Source: Nitrospirales bacterium
GTDB lineage: Bacteria > Nitrospirota > Nitrospiria > Nitrospirales > UBA8639
NCBI GenBank assembly: GCA_022824735.1
Contig: JAJDZI010000001.1
Span: 1-33,132 of the forward strand
Direction of reading: 5' to 3'
DNA: 33,132 bases
Part shown: positions 22,101 through 30,378 of the stretch, piece by piece
Layout: each line of letters opens with the position of its first letter
Numbering within the stretch: position 1 is the stretch's first letter
Made by a program: the position numbers and the translations under genes
The notes under the pieces: model-generated
What the model was told of the DNA's origin: nothing
The model's database searches: none
Seen by the model: the letters and a program-made list of their open reading frames with translations, nothing else

Positions 22101-23312
22101 ATGCCGGGATTTCGTTATGGGGTGAGAGGACTTGTTTATGCGCTGCTGATTGTTCTCCCTCTCCCCCCGGGAGAGGGCCGGGGTGAGGGAATTTTTTCTT
22201 CTCCGTCCGGAGTCTCCGCTGGCGCCGTTTCCGTCTCCTCATCCGGGCTGATCCCGGCGCGGCCGGGATATGTCTATGCGTTCCCCCGCGATCACGGTTC
22301 CCATGATGCCTACGGCCTGGAGTGGTGGTACTTCACCGGGCATCTTTATGATCAATCGGCGAGACGGTTCGGCTATGAAGTCACATTTTTCCGCAAGGCC
22401 ATCGATGACGCGCGCGTCCGCGAACACCCTTCCCGTTGGGCGTTGCGACATTTGTATTTCGCGCACCTGGCCTTGACCGACGTGGAAGGAGGCGCCTTTT
22501 CCTTTTCCGAAAAATTGAGTCGCGCGGCCTTTGGGAAAGCCGGCGCCGATCCCGGGCGAATGAAGGTTTGGATCGATCGCTGGAACCTGGAACCCGTGAC
22601 CGGGGAGCATCGGCAGTTGCGTCTCACGGCCCACGATGCAGGATTCGGGGTGGACCTGACGCTCACCCTGGACAAACCACCCGTGATCCACGGCCGGGAA
22701 GGCATCAGTCGCAAGGGCGCCGGCCCCGGCCAGGCGTCGCATTACTATTCACTCACGCGCCTGGCGACACGGGGCACCGTCCGTGTCCGGGGCGAACCGT
22801 TTGAGGTGACCGGCGCCAGTTGGATGGATCATGAATTCGGGTCCGGCAGCTTGGGCGAGGATCAAGTCGGGTGGGATTGGTTCAGCGTGCAATTTGATTC
22901 GAACGTCGAATTCATGCTGTATCTCTTGCGGAAACGGGACGGGTCCCATGATCCGGCGTCCAGCGGGACGTTGATCCTTGCGGATGGCACGAGCCGGCAC
23001 CTGACGCGCGCGGACTTCGTGGTTCGAACGACGGATCGATGGATCAGTCCGCACAGCCGAGTGCAGTACCCGGCGCAATGGATTGTGGAGGTTCCGTCCA
23101 TCCCGCTCGAGGTCACGATCACGCCGGTGTTGCCCGATCAGGAACTGCGGACCGAAAACAGTACCCAAGTGACGTATTGGGAAGGCGCCGTGGACGTACG
23201 CGGGCAGTACCGGAATGCGCCCGTCACCGGGACCGGATACGTGGAACTCACCGGATACGCGGACCCGCTGAAAATGGACCGTGATTCACGCCAACGTCGC
23301 CTGAGCCGATGA
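22101..23312 (+). CDS. Secreted CrtC/AttH-like (COG5621) lipocalin-fold protein
   Basis: The 403-residue protein has an N-terminal hydrophobic segment (LVYALLIVLPLPP). Family motifs are DHGSHDAYGLEWWYFTGHLYD, RRFGYEVTFFRKAID, SHYYSLTRLATRGTVRV, ASWMDHEFGSGSLGEDQVGWDWFSVQFD and GTGYVELTGYADPL. This is the AttH/CrtC-like lipocalin family (predicted secreted hydrolases; relatives include carotenoid 1,2-hydratase). Substrate is unknown; there are no carotenoid genes in the window. Residues about 18-30 (VLPLPPGEGRGEG) are encoded by a dispersed repeat lying in frame. Its stop overlaps the next start by four bases (ATGA), so the following BNR lipoprotein is translationally coupled and may work with it. 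Confidence 0.88.
   Translation: MPGFRYGVRGLVYALLIVLPLPPGEGRGEGIFSSPSGVSAGAVSVSSSGLIPARPGYVYAFPRDHGSHDAYGLEWWYFTGHLYDQSARRFGYEVTFFRKAIDDARVREHPSRWALRHLYFAHLALTDVEGGAFSFSEKLSRAAFGKAGADPGRMKVWIDRWNLEPVTGEHRQLRLTAHDAGFGVDLTLTLDKPPVIHGREGISRKGAGPGQASHYYSLTRLATRGTVRVRGEPFEVTGASWMDHEFGSGSLGEDQVGWDWFSVQFDSNVEFMLYLLRKRDGSHDPASSGTLILADGTSRHLTRADFVVRTTDRWISPHSRVQYPAQWIVEVPSIPLEVTITPVLPDQELRTENSTQVTYWEGAVDVRGQYRNAPVTGTGYVELTGYADPLKMDRDSRQRRLSR
22157..22190. repeat. REP-like hairpin repeat inside the CrtC/AttH-like gene
   Basis: CCCTCTCCC (22157-22165), three cytosines and GGGAGAGGG (22169-22177) form a perfect 9-bp stem, followed by CCGGGGTGAGGGA. This is a well-known type of dispersed bacterial repeat, usually intergenic. 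Here it is translated as PLPPGEGRGEG. Confidence 0.7.
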
Positions 23313-24343
23313 AGACCGTCATTCGACATGCCGTTGTGGTTTCGATAGTGGCGGGTCTGCTGCTGGGATGCACCCAGCGCAGCGATCGAGTGGTCGCAGT
23401 CGCCGTTCATCCGGCCAAATCGAAGTTGGTGTACGTGGCGACGGAAGAAGCCGTGTATAAAACCCGTGACGGGGGACAGTCGTGGAGGCGGTTGTCGGAG
23501 GGGTTGACCCGCGTTCGGGTCATGAACCTGGTCGTCGATCCGAGACTCCCGGCGAACGTGTTTGCCGGGACGCTGACCGACGGAGTGTACAAGAGTCCCG
23601 ACGGCGGGCGACGTTGGCTCCCGCGCAATGCCGGCATCCAGAAAGGGACGATCTCGGCCAACGTGAATGAACTGGTGTTCGATCCGCGAGACTCGCAAGT
23701 CCTGTACGCGGCCACGACCGTGGGGGTGTTCCGGACAAAGGATGCCGGCCAATCCTGGACCGAACGCATGCGGGGCATGAACGAAATCAATTTCATTGTG
23801 GCGTTGGCCGTCGATCCGGTCAGTCCCAATATCCTCTACGCGGGGACGAGTGGCGGAGTCTATCGGAGCTTTGACGGCACTGACCACTGGACAAAGACCA
23901 ATAACGGGCTTGTGCCCGACGATGCCAAAATGGCGTCCATGGCCCTGGGCGTCAATCGTTTGTTGATCGATCCTGCCGACCCGGACGTCGTCTACGCGGG
24001 AACGACTCAAGGCGTGTTCAAGACGCTCAATAAAGGAGAGGCATGGTCGAGACTCGCGACCGAACTCGGCGAACTCTACGTGAGCAGTCTGGTATTGGAA
24101 CCGGGAAACGGGCAACACCTCTACATGGGGACCAGCGCGGGCATCTTTCAAAGCCGGGACAGCGGGCAGACGTGGAACGCCACGAACGAGGGGTTGGCCA
24201 ACCTGAATATTCGAGCGATTGCCATGGATCCACAGGATTCACGAATCCTGTATGCGGGTACGAACGGCAGCGGTCTTTTCCGCAGTCAGGACGGCGGTGA
24301 ATCCTGGACCCATCTCCCCTTGACGGCCAAGGCTCAGGAATGA
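23309..24343 (+). CDS. BNR/YCF48-like beta-propeller lipoprotein (second paralogue)
   Basis: The 344-residue protein has a lipoprotein signal (IVAGLLLGCTQ, Cys21) and repeats of the Asp-box type: TRDGGQSW, SPDGGRRW, TKDAGQSW, SFDGTDHW, SRDSGQTW and SQDGGESW. Each is followed by a YAGT/YVAT-like strand. It aligns from end to end with the lipoprotein at 964-2061, including LYAGTSGGVYRS, NNGLVP and LNIRA. Its ATG overlaps the stop of the CrtC/AttH-like gene by four bases. A weak hairpin (AAACGG/CCGTTT at 24417-24431) lies about 75 bp after its stop. A role in assembling or binding an envelope complex is possible but unproven. Confidence 0.87.
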   Translation: MKTVIRHAVVVSIVAGLLLGCTQRSDRVVAVAVHPAKSKLVYVATEEAVYKTRDGGQSWRRLSEGLTRVRVMNLVVDPRLPANVFAGTLTDGVYKSPDGGRRWLPRNAGIQKGTISANVNELVFDPRDSQVLYAATTVGVFRTKDAGQSWTERMRGMNEINFIVALAVDPVSPNILYAGTSGGVYRSFDGTDHWTKTNNGLVPDDAKMASMALGVNRLLIDPADPDVVYAGTTQGVFKTLNKGEAWSRLATELGELYVSSLVLEPGNGQHLYMGTSAGIFQSRDSGQTWNATNEGLANLNIRAIAMDPQDSRILYAGTNGSGLFRSQDGGESWTHLPLTAKAQE

Positions 24344-24738
24344 TGGAATTTTTCCACGAATCAGTTACCGATAGGTAGCAATAGAAGGAAATGTCCGAGT
24401 TCTACCACATATCTCCAAACGGGTGCCGTTTTCTGTATTTCTTCCGTATTTCCCGTGATCTTTGTGCCAATAAACGTAAATAATGTCATGAATAGCACAG
24501 GAAATTGACATTATTTAACTTTATGTCAAATTATTTTGGTTTTCTGTCAAGCCATGTAGGATGAATGGGCCATCGAGTTACGAAAACTACACGTCTGAGG
24601 ATCAACATGTGACAGGCATTTTATTGAAAGAAATCATAAGACATTGTTTTTATTGATATATTATTGAATTTTGAAGATAGCGTGATTGCTCGGTACCATG
24701 GTGTCGAAAAATTTGGCCATCAGGGGTAGGTTCGTAGG

Positions 24739-24758
24739 CCATTCGTGCTACCGAATGG
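24739..24758 (+). promoter_or_regulatory. 20-bp dyad upstream of nxrA, candidate activator site
   Basis: CCATTCG (24739-24745), six bases and CGAATGG (24752-24758) form a perfect dyad. It is centred about 100 bp upstream of the -24 element of the sigma-54 promoter match, a usual distance for a bacterial enhancer-binding protein. Other dyads in the region are TTGACAT/ATGTCAA (24505-24529) and TATGT/ACATA (24782-24796). The rest of the 24344-24840 gap is AT-rich and shows no gene. Confidence 0.45.
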
Positions 24759-24846
24759 AAACGTTAGGGAAGACCAATCATTATGTATAAAACATATTTC
24801 TGTTTATTTTCAGATAGTTATAATTTCTACATGGTATAATTCAAAA

Positions 24847-24862
24847 TGGCCCGAAAATTGCT
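24847..24862 (+). promoter_or_regulatory. Sigma-54-type promoter of nxrAB
   Basis: TGGCCCGAAAATTGCT fits the sigma-54 consensus TGGCACG-N4-TTGCW with one mismatch. The invariant GG (24848-24849) and GC (24860-24861) are separated by exactly 10 bp. Transcription would start near 24872, leaving a leader of about 165 bases before nxrA. Confidence 0.6.
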
Positions 24863-24910
24863 AGAATACACGTGTTATTAATGGCAATCAGCCTGAAGTC
24901 GAGGCAGAGG

Positions 24911-25051
24911 ATGAACGGAATGATGAAGCAAGGTTCAAGAAAGGGGGTGGTCAGTCAAACGTTTTCCCCAACAGGGGGTTTTTTCATTAATCCATTCCAC
25001 GTTAGGCCAATCGGCCTTTACACGAGGAGGTTTCACAATGTTTCTTTCTAG
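24911..25051 (+). CDS. Possible 46-codon upstream ORF in the nxrA leader
   Basis: In the nxrA leader an ORF from ATG 24911 (or 24920, which has GAGG nine bases upstream) runs to TAG 25049-25051. It overlaps the first codons of nxrA in another frame. The predicted peptide (start MNGMMKQGSRKGVV) resembles nothing I know. Within it lie small hairpins: CCCC/GGGG followed by six T (24966-24984) and AGGCC/GGCCT (25004-25017), the latter nine bases before the nxrA ribosome binding site. It could regulate nxrA translation or be accidental. Confidence 0.3.
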   Translation: MNGMMKQGSRKGVVSQTFSPTGGFFINPFHVRPIGLYTRRFHNVSF

Positions 25052-28000
25052 ACGTCAGTTTTTGAAAGTGACCACCGGGACGGTGGCGGCAGTGGCGTTG
25101 GCGGATAAAGCCTTGGCCTTGACCGCGCTGCAACCGGTTGTCGAAGTGGGCAACCCGCTGGGCGAGTATCCGGACCGCGCCTGGGAGCGGGTGTACCACG
25201 ATCAGTATCGCTATGATTCGTCGTTTACGTGGGTCTGCTCCCCGAACGACACTCACGCCTGCCGCATCCGTTCCTTCGTGCGTAACGGCGTGGTCATGCG
25301 GGTCGAGCAAAACTACGACCACCAAACCTACGAAGACCTCTACGGCAATCGCGGAACCTTTGCTCACAACCCGCGGATGTGCTTGAAGGGCTACACGATG
25401 CATCGTCGGGTGTATGGGCCCTATCGGTTGAAAGGCCCCTTGATGCGCCGTGGTTGGAAAGCCTGGATGGATGCCGGTAGCCCGGAATTCACCCCGGACG
25501 TCATGAATAAATACAAATTCACTTCGCGGTACCTGGATGACATGTTGCGGGTAAGCTGGGATACGGCCTTTACGTACCTGGCCAAAGCCATGGTCATTAT
25601 CGCGGAGCGGTACAGCGGCGAAGCCGGTGCCCGTCGTCTTCGGGAACAAGGCTATCCGCCGGAAATGATCGAAATGACCAAGGGTTCCGGCGTGCGGACC
25701 ATGAAGTTCCGCGCGGGGATGCCCATTCTTGGTGTGATCGGCAAGATGGCCGTCACCCGGATGAACGGTGGCTGCGGCGCATTGCTCGACCACTACATTC
25801 GGAAAGTGAAACCTGCCCAGGCGCAAGGCGGCCGGTACTGGTCGAACTACACCTGGCACGGTGACCAAAACCCAGCGCATCCGTTCTGGTCCGGGGTGCA
25901 AACCTCTGACATCGACATGAGCGACATGCGGTTCGCGAAGTTGAACACAAGCTGGGGCAAGAACTTCGTCGAAAACAAAATGCCGGAAGCGCACTGGAAA
26001 CTCGAAAGCATCGAGCGCGGCGCGCGGGTGGTCGTGATCACGCCGGAGTACAACCCGACGGCGTATCGTGCCGACTACTGGATTCCGGTTCGGCCGGAAA
26101 CGGACGCGGCGTTGTTCCTGGGTGCCTGTAAGATCATGTTCGACGAGAACATGCATGACCATGATTTCTGCGCAGCCTACACGGACATGCCGATTCTGGT
26201 TCGTACGGATACCCTGCAATACCTGGATCCGCGCGACGTCATCAAGGGCTATAAATTGCCGGACTTCTCCAAGACCTATTCGGGGAAAGTGCAAACCCTG
26301 AATCCGGCGAAAATTGCCCGCCTCGGCGGTTTCATGGTGTGGGACGTCAATAAGAACCAGGCCGTGCCGATTCACCGTGAATTGGTGGGCTGGCACTATC
26401 GGAACAGCGGTATCGAAGCGGCGTTGAACGGGACCTTCCGGGTGAAATTGCTGAACGGCCGGGAAGTCGACGTGGCACCGATCTTCCAGTTGTATCAAGT
26501 CCACTTGCAGGACTACGACCTGGATACGGTCCACCAGATCAACCGGGCGCCGAAGGACCTGATCGTCCGCTGGGCCAGAGATTCAGGAACCATTAAACCG
26601 GCAACGATTCACAACGGGGAAGGAACGAACCACTACTTCCACCAAACCATCATTGCGCGTGGCGCGGCGATGGTGTTGATCATCGCCGGGAACGTCGGGA
26701 AGTTCGGGACCGGGCAACATACCTGGGCCGGGAACTACAAAGCGGGGATCTGGAACAGCACCCCGTGGTCCGGCGGTGGTTTGGGCACGCACACCGCGGA
26801 GAATCCGTTCAAGATCACGACGGATCCGAACGCACATGGTAAAGAAGTGCACGTGCGTGGCTACTACTATGGTGAAGAGGTGGCCTACTGGAACCATGGG
26901 GACACGGCGTTGATCGTGAACACGCCGAAGTATGGGCGCCGGGTGTTTACCGGAAAAACGCACATGCCGACCCCGACCAAGTTCCGGTGGGTGGCGAACG
27001 TCAACGTGTTGAACAACGCCAAACACCACTATGACATGGTCAAGAACGTGGACCCGCACATCGAATGTATCGTCACCCAGGATATCGAGATGACCTCGGA
27101 CGTGAACCACGCGGACGTGGCCATGGGTGTGAATACGTGGATGGAGTTCACGTATCCCGAACATACGGCGACGGTGTCGAATCCGTGGTTCCAGGTGTGG
27201 AAGGGGGGCATCCGTCCCTTGTATGACACCAGAAACGACCTGGATACGACCGCCGGCGTAGCCGCCAAATTGACCAACATGACGGGCGATGGGCGGTTCC
27301 GGGATTACTTCAAGTTCGTCTATGACAACCGCGTGGACGTGTACGTGCAACGGTTGTTGGACGCCAGTTGTACGGGGTACGGGTACAGCGTTGACACCAT
27401 GCTCAAGTCCGAAAAGGGCTGGATGGTGCTGTGCCGGACGTATCCACGGCAACCGTTCTGGGAAGAGACGAACGAATCGAAGCCGCAATGGACGCGGACC
27501 GGACGGTATGAAAACTACCGGACCGAGCCGGAAGCCATTGAGTACGGTGAAAACTTCATTTCGCACCGGGAAGGGACGGAAGCCACTCCATACCTGCCGA
27601 ACGCGATTATGACGACGAACCCGTACGTACGGCCGGATGACTACGGTATTCCTATCACGGCGCAGCACCATGACGACAAGACGGTGCGGAACATTGCGTT
27701 GCCGTGGCAGGAAATCAAACGGTACTCCAACCCGCTGTGGGAGAAGGGGTATCAATTCTACTGCGTGACGCCGAAGACGCGGCATCGTGTACACAGCCAA
27801 TGGTCAGTGAACGACTGGGTGCAGATGTACGAATCGAACTTCGGTGACGCGTATCGGATGGATAAACGGACACCGGGCGTGGGTGAGCATCAACTTCACA
27901 TGAACCCACAATCGGCGAAAGACCGGGGCATCAACGACGGTGACTATGTCTATGTTGACGGTAATCCGGTTGATCGGCCGTACCGCGGATGGAAGCCGAG

Positions 28001-28475
28001 TGACCCGTACTACAAAGTGGCTCGGTTGATGATTCGTTGTAAGTACAACCCGGCGTTCCCGTACCACGTGACGATGGCGAAACACGCTCCGTACGTGGCA
28101 ACCGCGAAATCCGTGAAGGGTCACGAAACCCGGCCGGATGGACGGGCCATCGCAATGGATACGGGTTATCAATCCAACTTCCGGTATGGGGCGCAACAGT
28201 CCTTCACCCGTGACTGGTTGATGCCGATGCACCAAACCGACTCACTGCCGGGCAAACATGCAGTGGGCTGGAAGTTCAAATTCGGTTATCAAGTGGACAA
28301 CCACGCGGTCAACACCACTCCGAAAGAATGTCTGATGCGGATCACCAAAGCAGAGGACGGTGGTATCGGCGGCAGGGGTCCATGGGAGCCAGTCCGGACC
28401 GGGTTTACGCCTGGGCAGGAAAATGAGTTCATGATCAAGTGGCTCAAAGGCGACCACATTAAGATCAAGGTGTAA
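25038..28475 (+). CDS. nxrA: Nitrite oxidoreductase alpha subunit, periplasmic Nitrospira type
   Basis: The 1145-residue protein is the catalytic subunit of nitrite oxidoreductase, oxidizing nitrite to nitrate at a Mo-bis-MGD centre (type II DMSO reductase family). The N-terminus has a perfect Tat motif, SRRQFLK at residues 4-10, followed by a hydrophobic stretch ending ADKALA, so the enzyme faces the periplasm. By alignment with NarG, the proximal [4Fe-4S] cluster would use Cys67, Asp71, Cys75 and Cys115 (CSPNDTHAC ... RMCLKG). Asp276 (TWHGDQNPAHP) matches the Mo-ligating Asp222 of NarG. GGAGG seven bases upstream supports ATG 25038. nxrB follows after 65 bp. No nxrC or NarJ-like chaperone is recognisable in the window. 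A sigma-54-type promoter precedes it. Confidence 0.97.
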   Translation: MFLSRRQFLKVTTGTVAAVALADKALALTALQPVVEVGNPLGEYPDRAWERVYHDQYRYDSSFTWVCSPNDTHACRIRSFVRNGVVMRVEQNYDHQTYEDLYGNRGTFAHNPRMCLKGYTMHRRVYGPYRLKGPLMRRGWKAWMDAGSPEFTPDVMNKYKFTSRYLDDMLRVSWDTAFTYLAKAMVIIAERYSGEAGARRLREQGYPPEMIEMTKGSGVRTMKFRAGMPILGVIGKMAVTRMNGGCGALLDHYIRKVKPAQAQGGRYWSNYTWHGDQNPAHPFWSGVQTSDIDMSDMRFAKLNTSWGKNFVENKMPEAHWKLESIERGARVVVITPEYNPTAYRADYWIPVRPETDAALFLGACKIMFDENMHDHDFCAAYTDMPILVRTDTLQYLDPRDVIKGYKLPDFSKTYSGKVQTLNPAKIARLGGFMVWDVNKNQAVPIHRELVGWHYRNSGIEAALNGTFRVKLLNGREVDVAPIFQLYQVHLQDYDLDTVHQINRAPKDLIVRWARDSGTIKPATIHNGEGTNHYFHQTIIARGAAMVLIIAGNVGKFGTGQHTWAGNYKAGIWNSTPWSGGGLGTHTAENPFKITTDPNAHGKEVHVRGYYYGEEVAYWNHGDTALIVNTPKYGRRVFTGKTHMPTPTKFRWVANVNVLNNAKHHYDMVKNVDPHIECIVTQDIEMTSDVNHADVAMGVNTWMEFTYPEHTATVSNPWFQVWKGGIRPLYDTRNDLDTTAGVAAKLTNMTGDGRFRDYFKFVYDNRVDVYVQRLLDASCTGYGYSVDTMLKSEKGWMVLCRTYPRQPFWEETNESKPQWTRTGRYENYRTEPEAIEYGENFISHREGTEATPYLPNAIMTTNPYVRPDDYGIPITAQHHDDKTVRNIALPWQEIKRYSNPLWEKGYQFYCVTPKTRHRVHSQWSVNDWVQMYESNFGDAYRMDKRTPGVGEHQLHMNPQSAKDRGINDGDYVYVDGNPVDRPYRGWKPSDPYYKVARLMIRCKYNPAFPYHVTMAKHAPYVATAKSVKGHETRPDGRAIAMDTGYQSNFRYGAQQSFTRDWLMPMHQTDSLPGKHAVGWKFKFGYQVDNHAVNTTPKECLMRITKAEDGGIGGRGPWEPVRTGFTPGQENEFMIKWLKGDHIKIKV

Positions 28476-28540
28476 CATCAGGATCAAATGTGGATTTTTA
28501 GCAATTGAACTAACTATGGTTCAAAGAAACGGAGGAAACC

Positions 28541-29830
28541 ATGCCAGAAGTCTATAATTGGCAATTAGGGCGGAAGATGCTGTATCCCTACGAGGAACGG
28601 CATCCAAAGTGGCAATTCGCCTTTGTGTTCAACATCAATCGCTGCTTGGCCTGTCAGACCTGTTCCATGGCGGATAAATCCACCTGGTTGTTCTCGAAGG
28701 GCCAGGAGTACATGTGGTGGAACAACGTGGAAACGAAGCCGTACGGCGGATATCCACAGTTCTATGACGTGAAAATCACGCAGTTGATTGAGCAAGTGAA
28801 CCCAGGCGGGCAGGTGTGGAACGTGCGGGTCGGCCGCAAACACCATGCGCCGTATGGGGTGTTCGAAGGAATGACCATTTTCGATGCCGGGGCCAAAGTC
28901 GGCCAGGCCGCGATCGGGTACATTCCGACGGACCAGGAATGGCGTTTTGTCAATATTTATGAAGACACGGCCACGTCAATGCGCGCCATTGTGGAAGGCA
29001 TTGATAAGACCGGGTTTACCAAGGAAGAACCATGGAAAATGACCGGCAGCAGCTTGCCGGAGCATGAAACCTACTTCTTCTATCTTCAACGCATTTGTAA
29101 CCATTGCACCTACCCGGGTTGTTTGGCTGCGTGCCCGCGGAAGGCCATCTACAAGAGGCCGGAAGACGGGATCGTGCTGATCGACCAGAACCGGTGCCGT
29201 GGGTACAAGAAGTGCGTGGAGCAATGTCCATTCAAAAAGCCAATGTATCGGGGTACGACTCGGGTCACCGAGAAGTGCATCGCTTGCTATCCGCGGGTCG
29301 AGGGGAAAGATCCTCTGACCGGTGGCGAGCCGATGGAAACCCGGTGTATGGCGGCCTGCGTGGGTAAGATTCGCTTGCAGAACCTCGTCAAGATTGGTGA
29401 TGACGGGCTGTGGGCGGAAGATCGGTGGAACCCCCTGTACTACACCATCCGTGTGGAACAGGTGGCGTTGCCGCTGTACCCGCAGTGGGGCACCGAGCCG
29501 AACGGGTTTTACATTCCCCCGCGGCAAGCGCCCCGTGGCTACATCCGGCAAATGTTCGGGCCGGGCGTGGACAATGCGATCGAGAAGTACTTGGTGCCGA
29601 GCCGGGAACTGTTAGCCGTCCTCCAGCTCTGGAGAGCGAGCCAGCAGATCGTCTTCCGGTACGACATCATTCCTGGACCGAAAGTGTTCGAAACCCAAAT
29701 TCACGGTCGGAAGTTCGAGATGTACAACGACACCGTGTTAGGGTTCAACAAGTCCGGGAAGGAAGCCGTGCGGCAGCAAGTCGAAGAGCCGATTTACATT
29801 CGGCCAGCCGAACGCGCTACCTGGCTGTAA
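28541..29830 (+). CDS. nxrB: Nitrite oxidoreductase beta subunit (Fe-S)
   Basis: The 429-residue protein carries the electron-transfer Fe-S clusters of nitrite oxidoreductase. It has the NarH pattern: CLACQTC at 35-41; C186, C189, C194 and C198 (CNHCTYPGCLAACP); C219, C225 and C229 (CRGYKKCVEQCP); C246 and C249 (CIAC); C269 and C273 (CMAAC). By NarH analogy these make three [4Fe-4S] and one [3Fe-4S] cluster. The fourth Cys of the first motif is Asp45 here, which would complete the cluster with C246, C249 and C269. No signal peptide is present, so the subunit is presumably exported with folded NxrA through Tat. GGAGG lies seven bases before the start. A strong terminator follows. Confidence 0.97.
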   Translation: MPEVYNWQLGRKMLYPYEERHPKWQFAFVFNINRCLACQTCSMADKSTWLFSKGQEYMWWNNVETKPYGGYPQFYDVKITQLIEQVNPGGQVWNVRVGRKHHAPYGVFEGMTIFDAGAKVGQAAIGYIPTDQEWRFVNIYEDTATSMRAIVEGIDKTGFTKEEPWKMTGSSLPEHETYFFYLQRICNHCTYPGCLAACPRKAIYKRPEDGIVLIDQNRCRGYKKCVEQCPFKKPMYRGTTRVTEKCIACYPRVEGKDPLTGGEPMETRCMAACVGKIRLQNLVKIGDDGLWAEDRWNPLYYTIRVEQVALPLYPQWGTEPNGFYIPPRQAPRGYIRQMFGPGVDNAIEKYLVPSRELLAVLQLWRASQQIVFRYDIIPGPKVFETQIHGRKFEMYNDTVLGFNKSGKEAVRQQVEEPIYIRPAERATWL

Positions 29831-29850
29831 GAGCCTGGTAGGGTACAAAA

Positions 29851-29887
29851 AAAGCCGGAGGTTTTCGGACCTCCGGCTTTTTTTTTG
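29851..29887 (+). terminator. Intrinsic terminator after nxrB
   Basis: A perfect 12-bp stem, AAAGCCGGAGGT (29851-29862) with ACCTCCGGCTTT (29869-29880), has a six-base loop and runs into a T tract to 29886. Located 20 bp after the nxrB stop, it should end the nxrAB transcript and separate it from the small genes downstream. Confidence 0.95.
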
Positions 29888-30008
29888 AACATCCGCGTAT
29901 GGAAAAGTCATCAAAAAAAATTCTTAGATTCCTGTTCCAAATGGTGTATCCTGAAGAGATCGTTTCGCGATCATCAGACAATTTCATGAAAGATGCGGTC
30001 CCGACAGC

Positions 30009-30338
30009 ATGAGTCTTGGTCCTCCCAATCCCGTTCCTGTTTCAGCTCAGGCCATTCCCTTTTGGGAACTTCTGGAAACCGGGAACGTGCCTGACGACTA
30101 TCTCAAGACGGAATACGTCACCCAGCAATTTGTTGAACGGTTAGTCCATTACGTCTTGAGCATTCCCTCGAAATCCATTTCCATCCCCCAGCTTTCGGCC
30201 ATTCTCGAACAAATTGACGCCCGTCAACAGATATTCTTTTTTAAGCGCTTGAAGGAAACGAGTCCCCACAGTTTGAAGGAATTTGCTCCGCTGTATTACG
30301 GTTTTATGGCGGAATTTCATCCGTTATTGTTTACCTGA
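30009..30338 (+). CDS. Small conserved-looking protein downstream of nxrAB, function unknown
   Basis: The 109-residue protein is acidic-neutral and mainly helical, without signal peptide, membrane segment or cysteine. Recognisable stretches are FWELLETGNVPDDYLKTEYV, SISIPQLSAILEQIDARQQ and APLYYGFMAEFHPLLF; I cannot assign a family. It begins 178 bp after nxrB, beyond the terminator, so it should have its own promoter. A small dyad (GATCG/CGATC) lies in the leader. The next two genes follow at 40 and 8 bp and form a likely operon. The ribosome binding site is weak. Confidence 0.75.
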   Translation: MSLGPPNPVPVSAQAIPFWELLETGNVPDDYLKTEYVTQQFVERLVHYVLSIPSKSISIPQLSAILEQIDARQQIFFFKRLKETSPHSLKEFAPLYYGFMAEFHPLLFT

Positions 30339-30378
30339 CCCCGGAGACCCCTGTGTTAGGAAGAACGTAGGAGGAACA

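Noticed and set aside
23138-24151. 337-codon frame antisense to the second BNR lipoprotein
   Set aside because: The plus-strand protein has clear repeats and a paralogue; the antisense frame has no recognisable domain.
24966-24984. CCCC/GGGG hairpin with T tract in the nxrA leader as a terminator
   Set aside because: The stem has only four pairs, too weak to call a terminator; kept only as a remark under the upstream ORF.
25002-27800. Two long open frames (510 and 405 codons) on the minus strand opposite nxrA
   Set aside because: They are His/Arg/Val-rich mirror frames produced by the strong codon bias of nxrA. They resemble no protein family and nxrA itself is certain.
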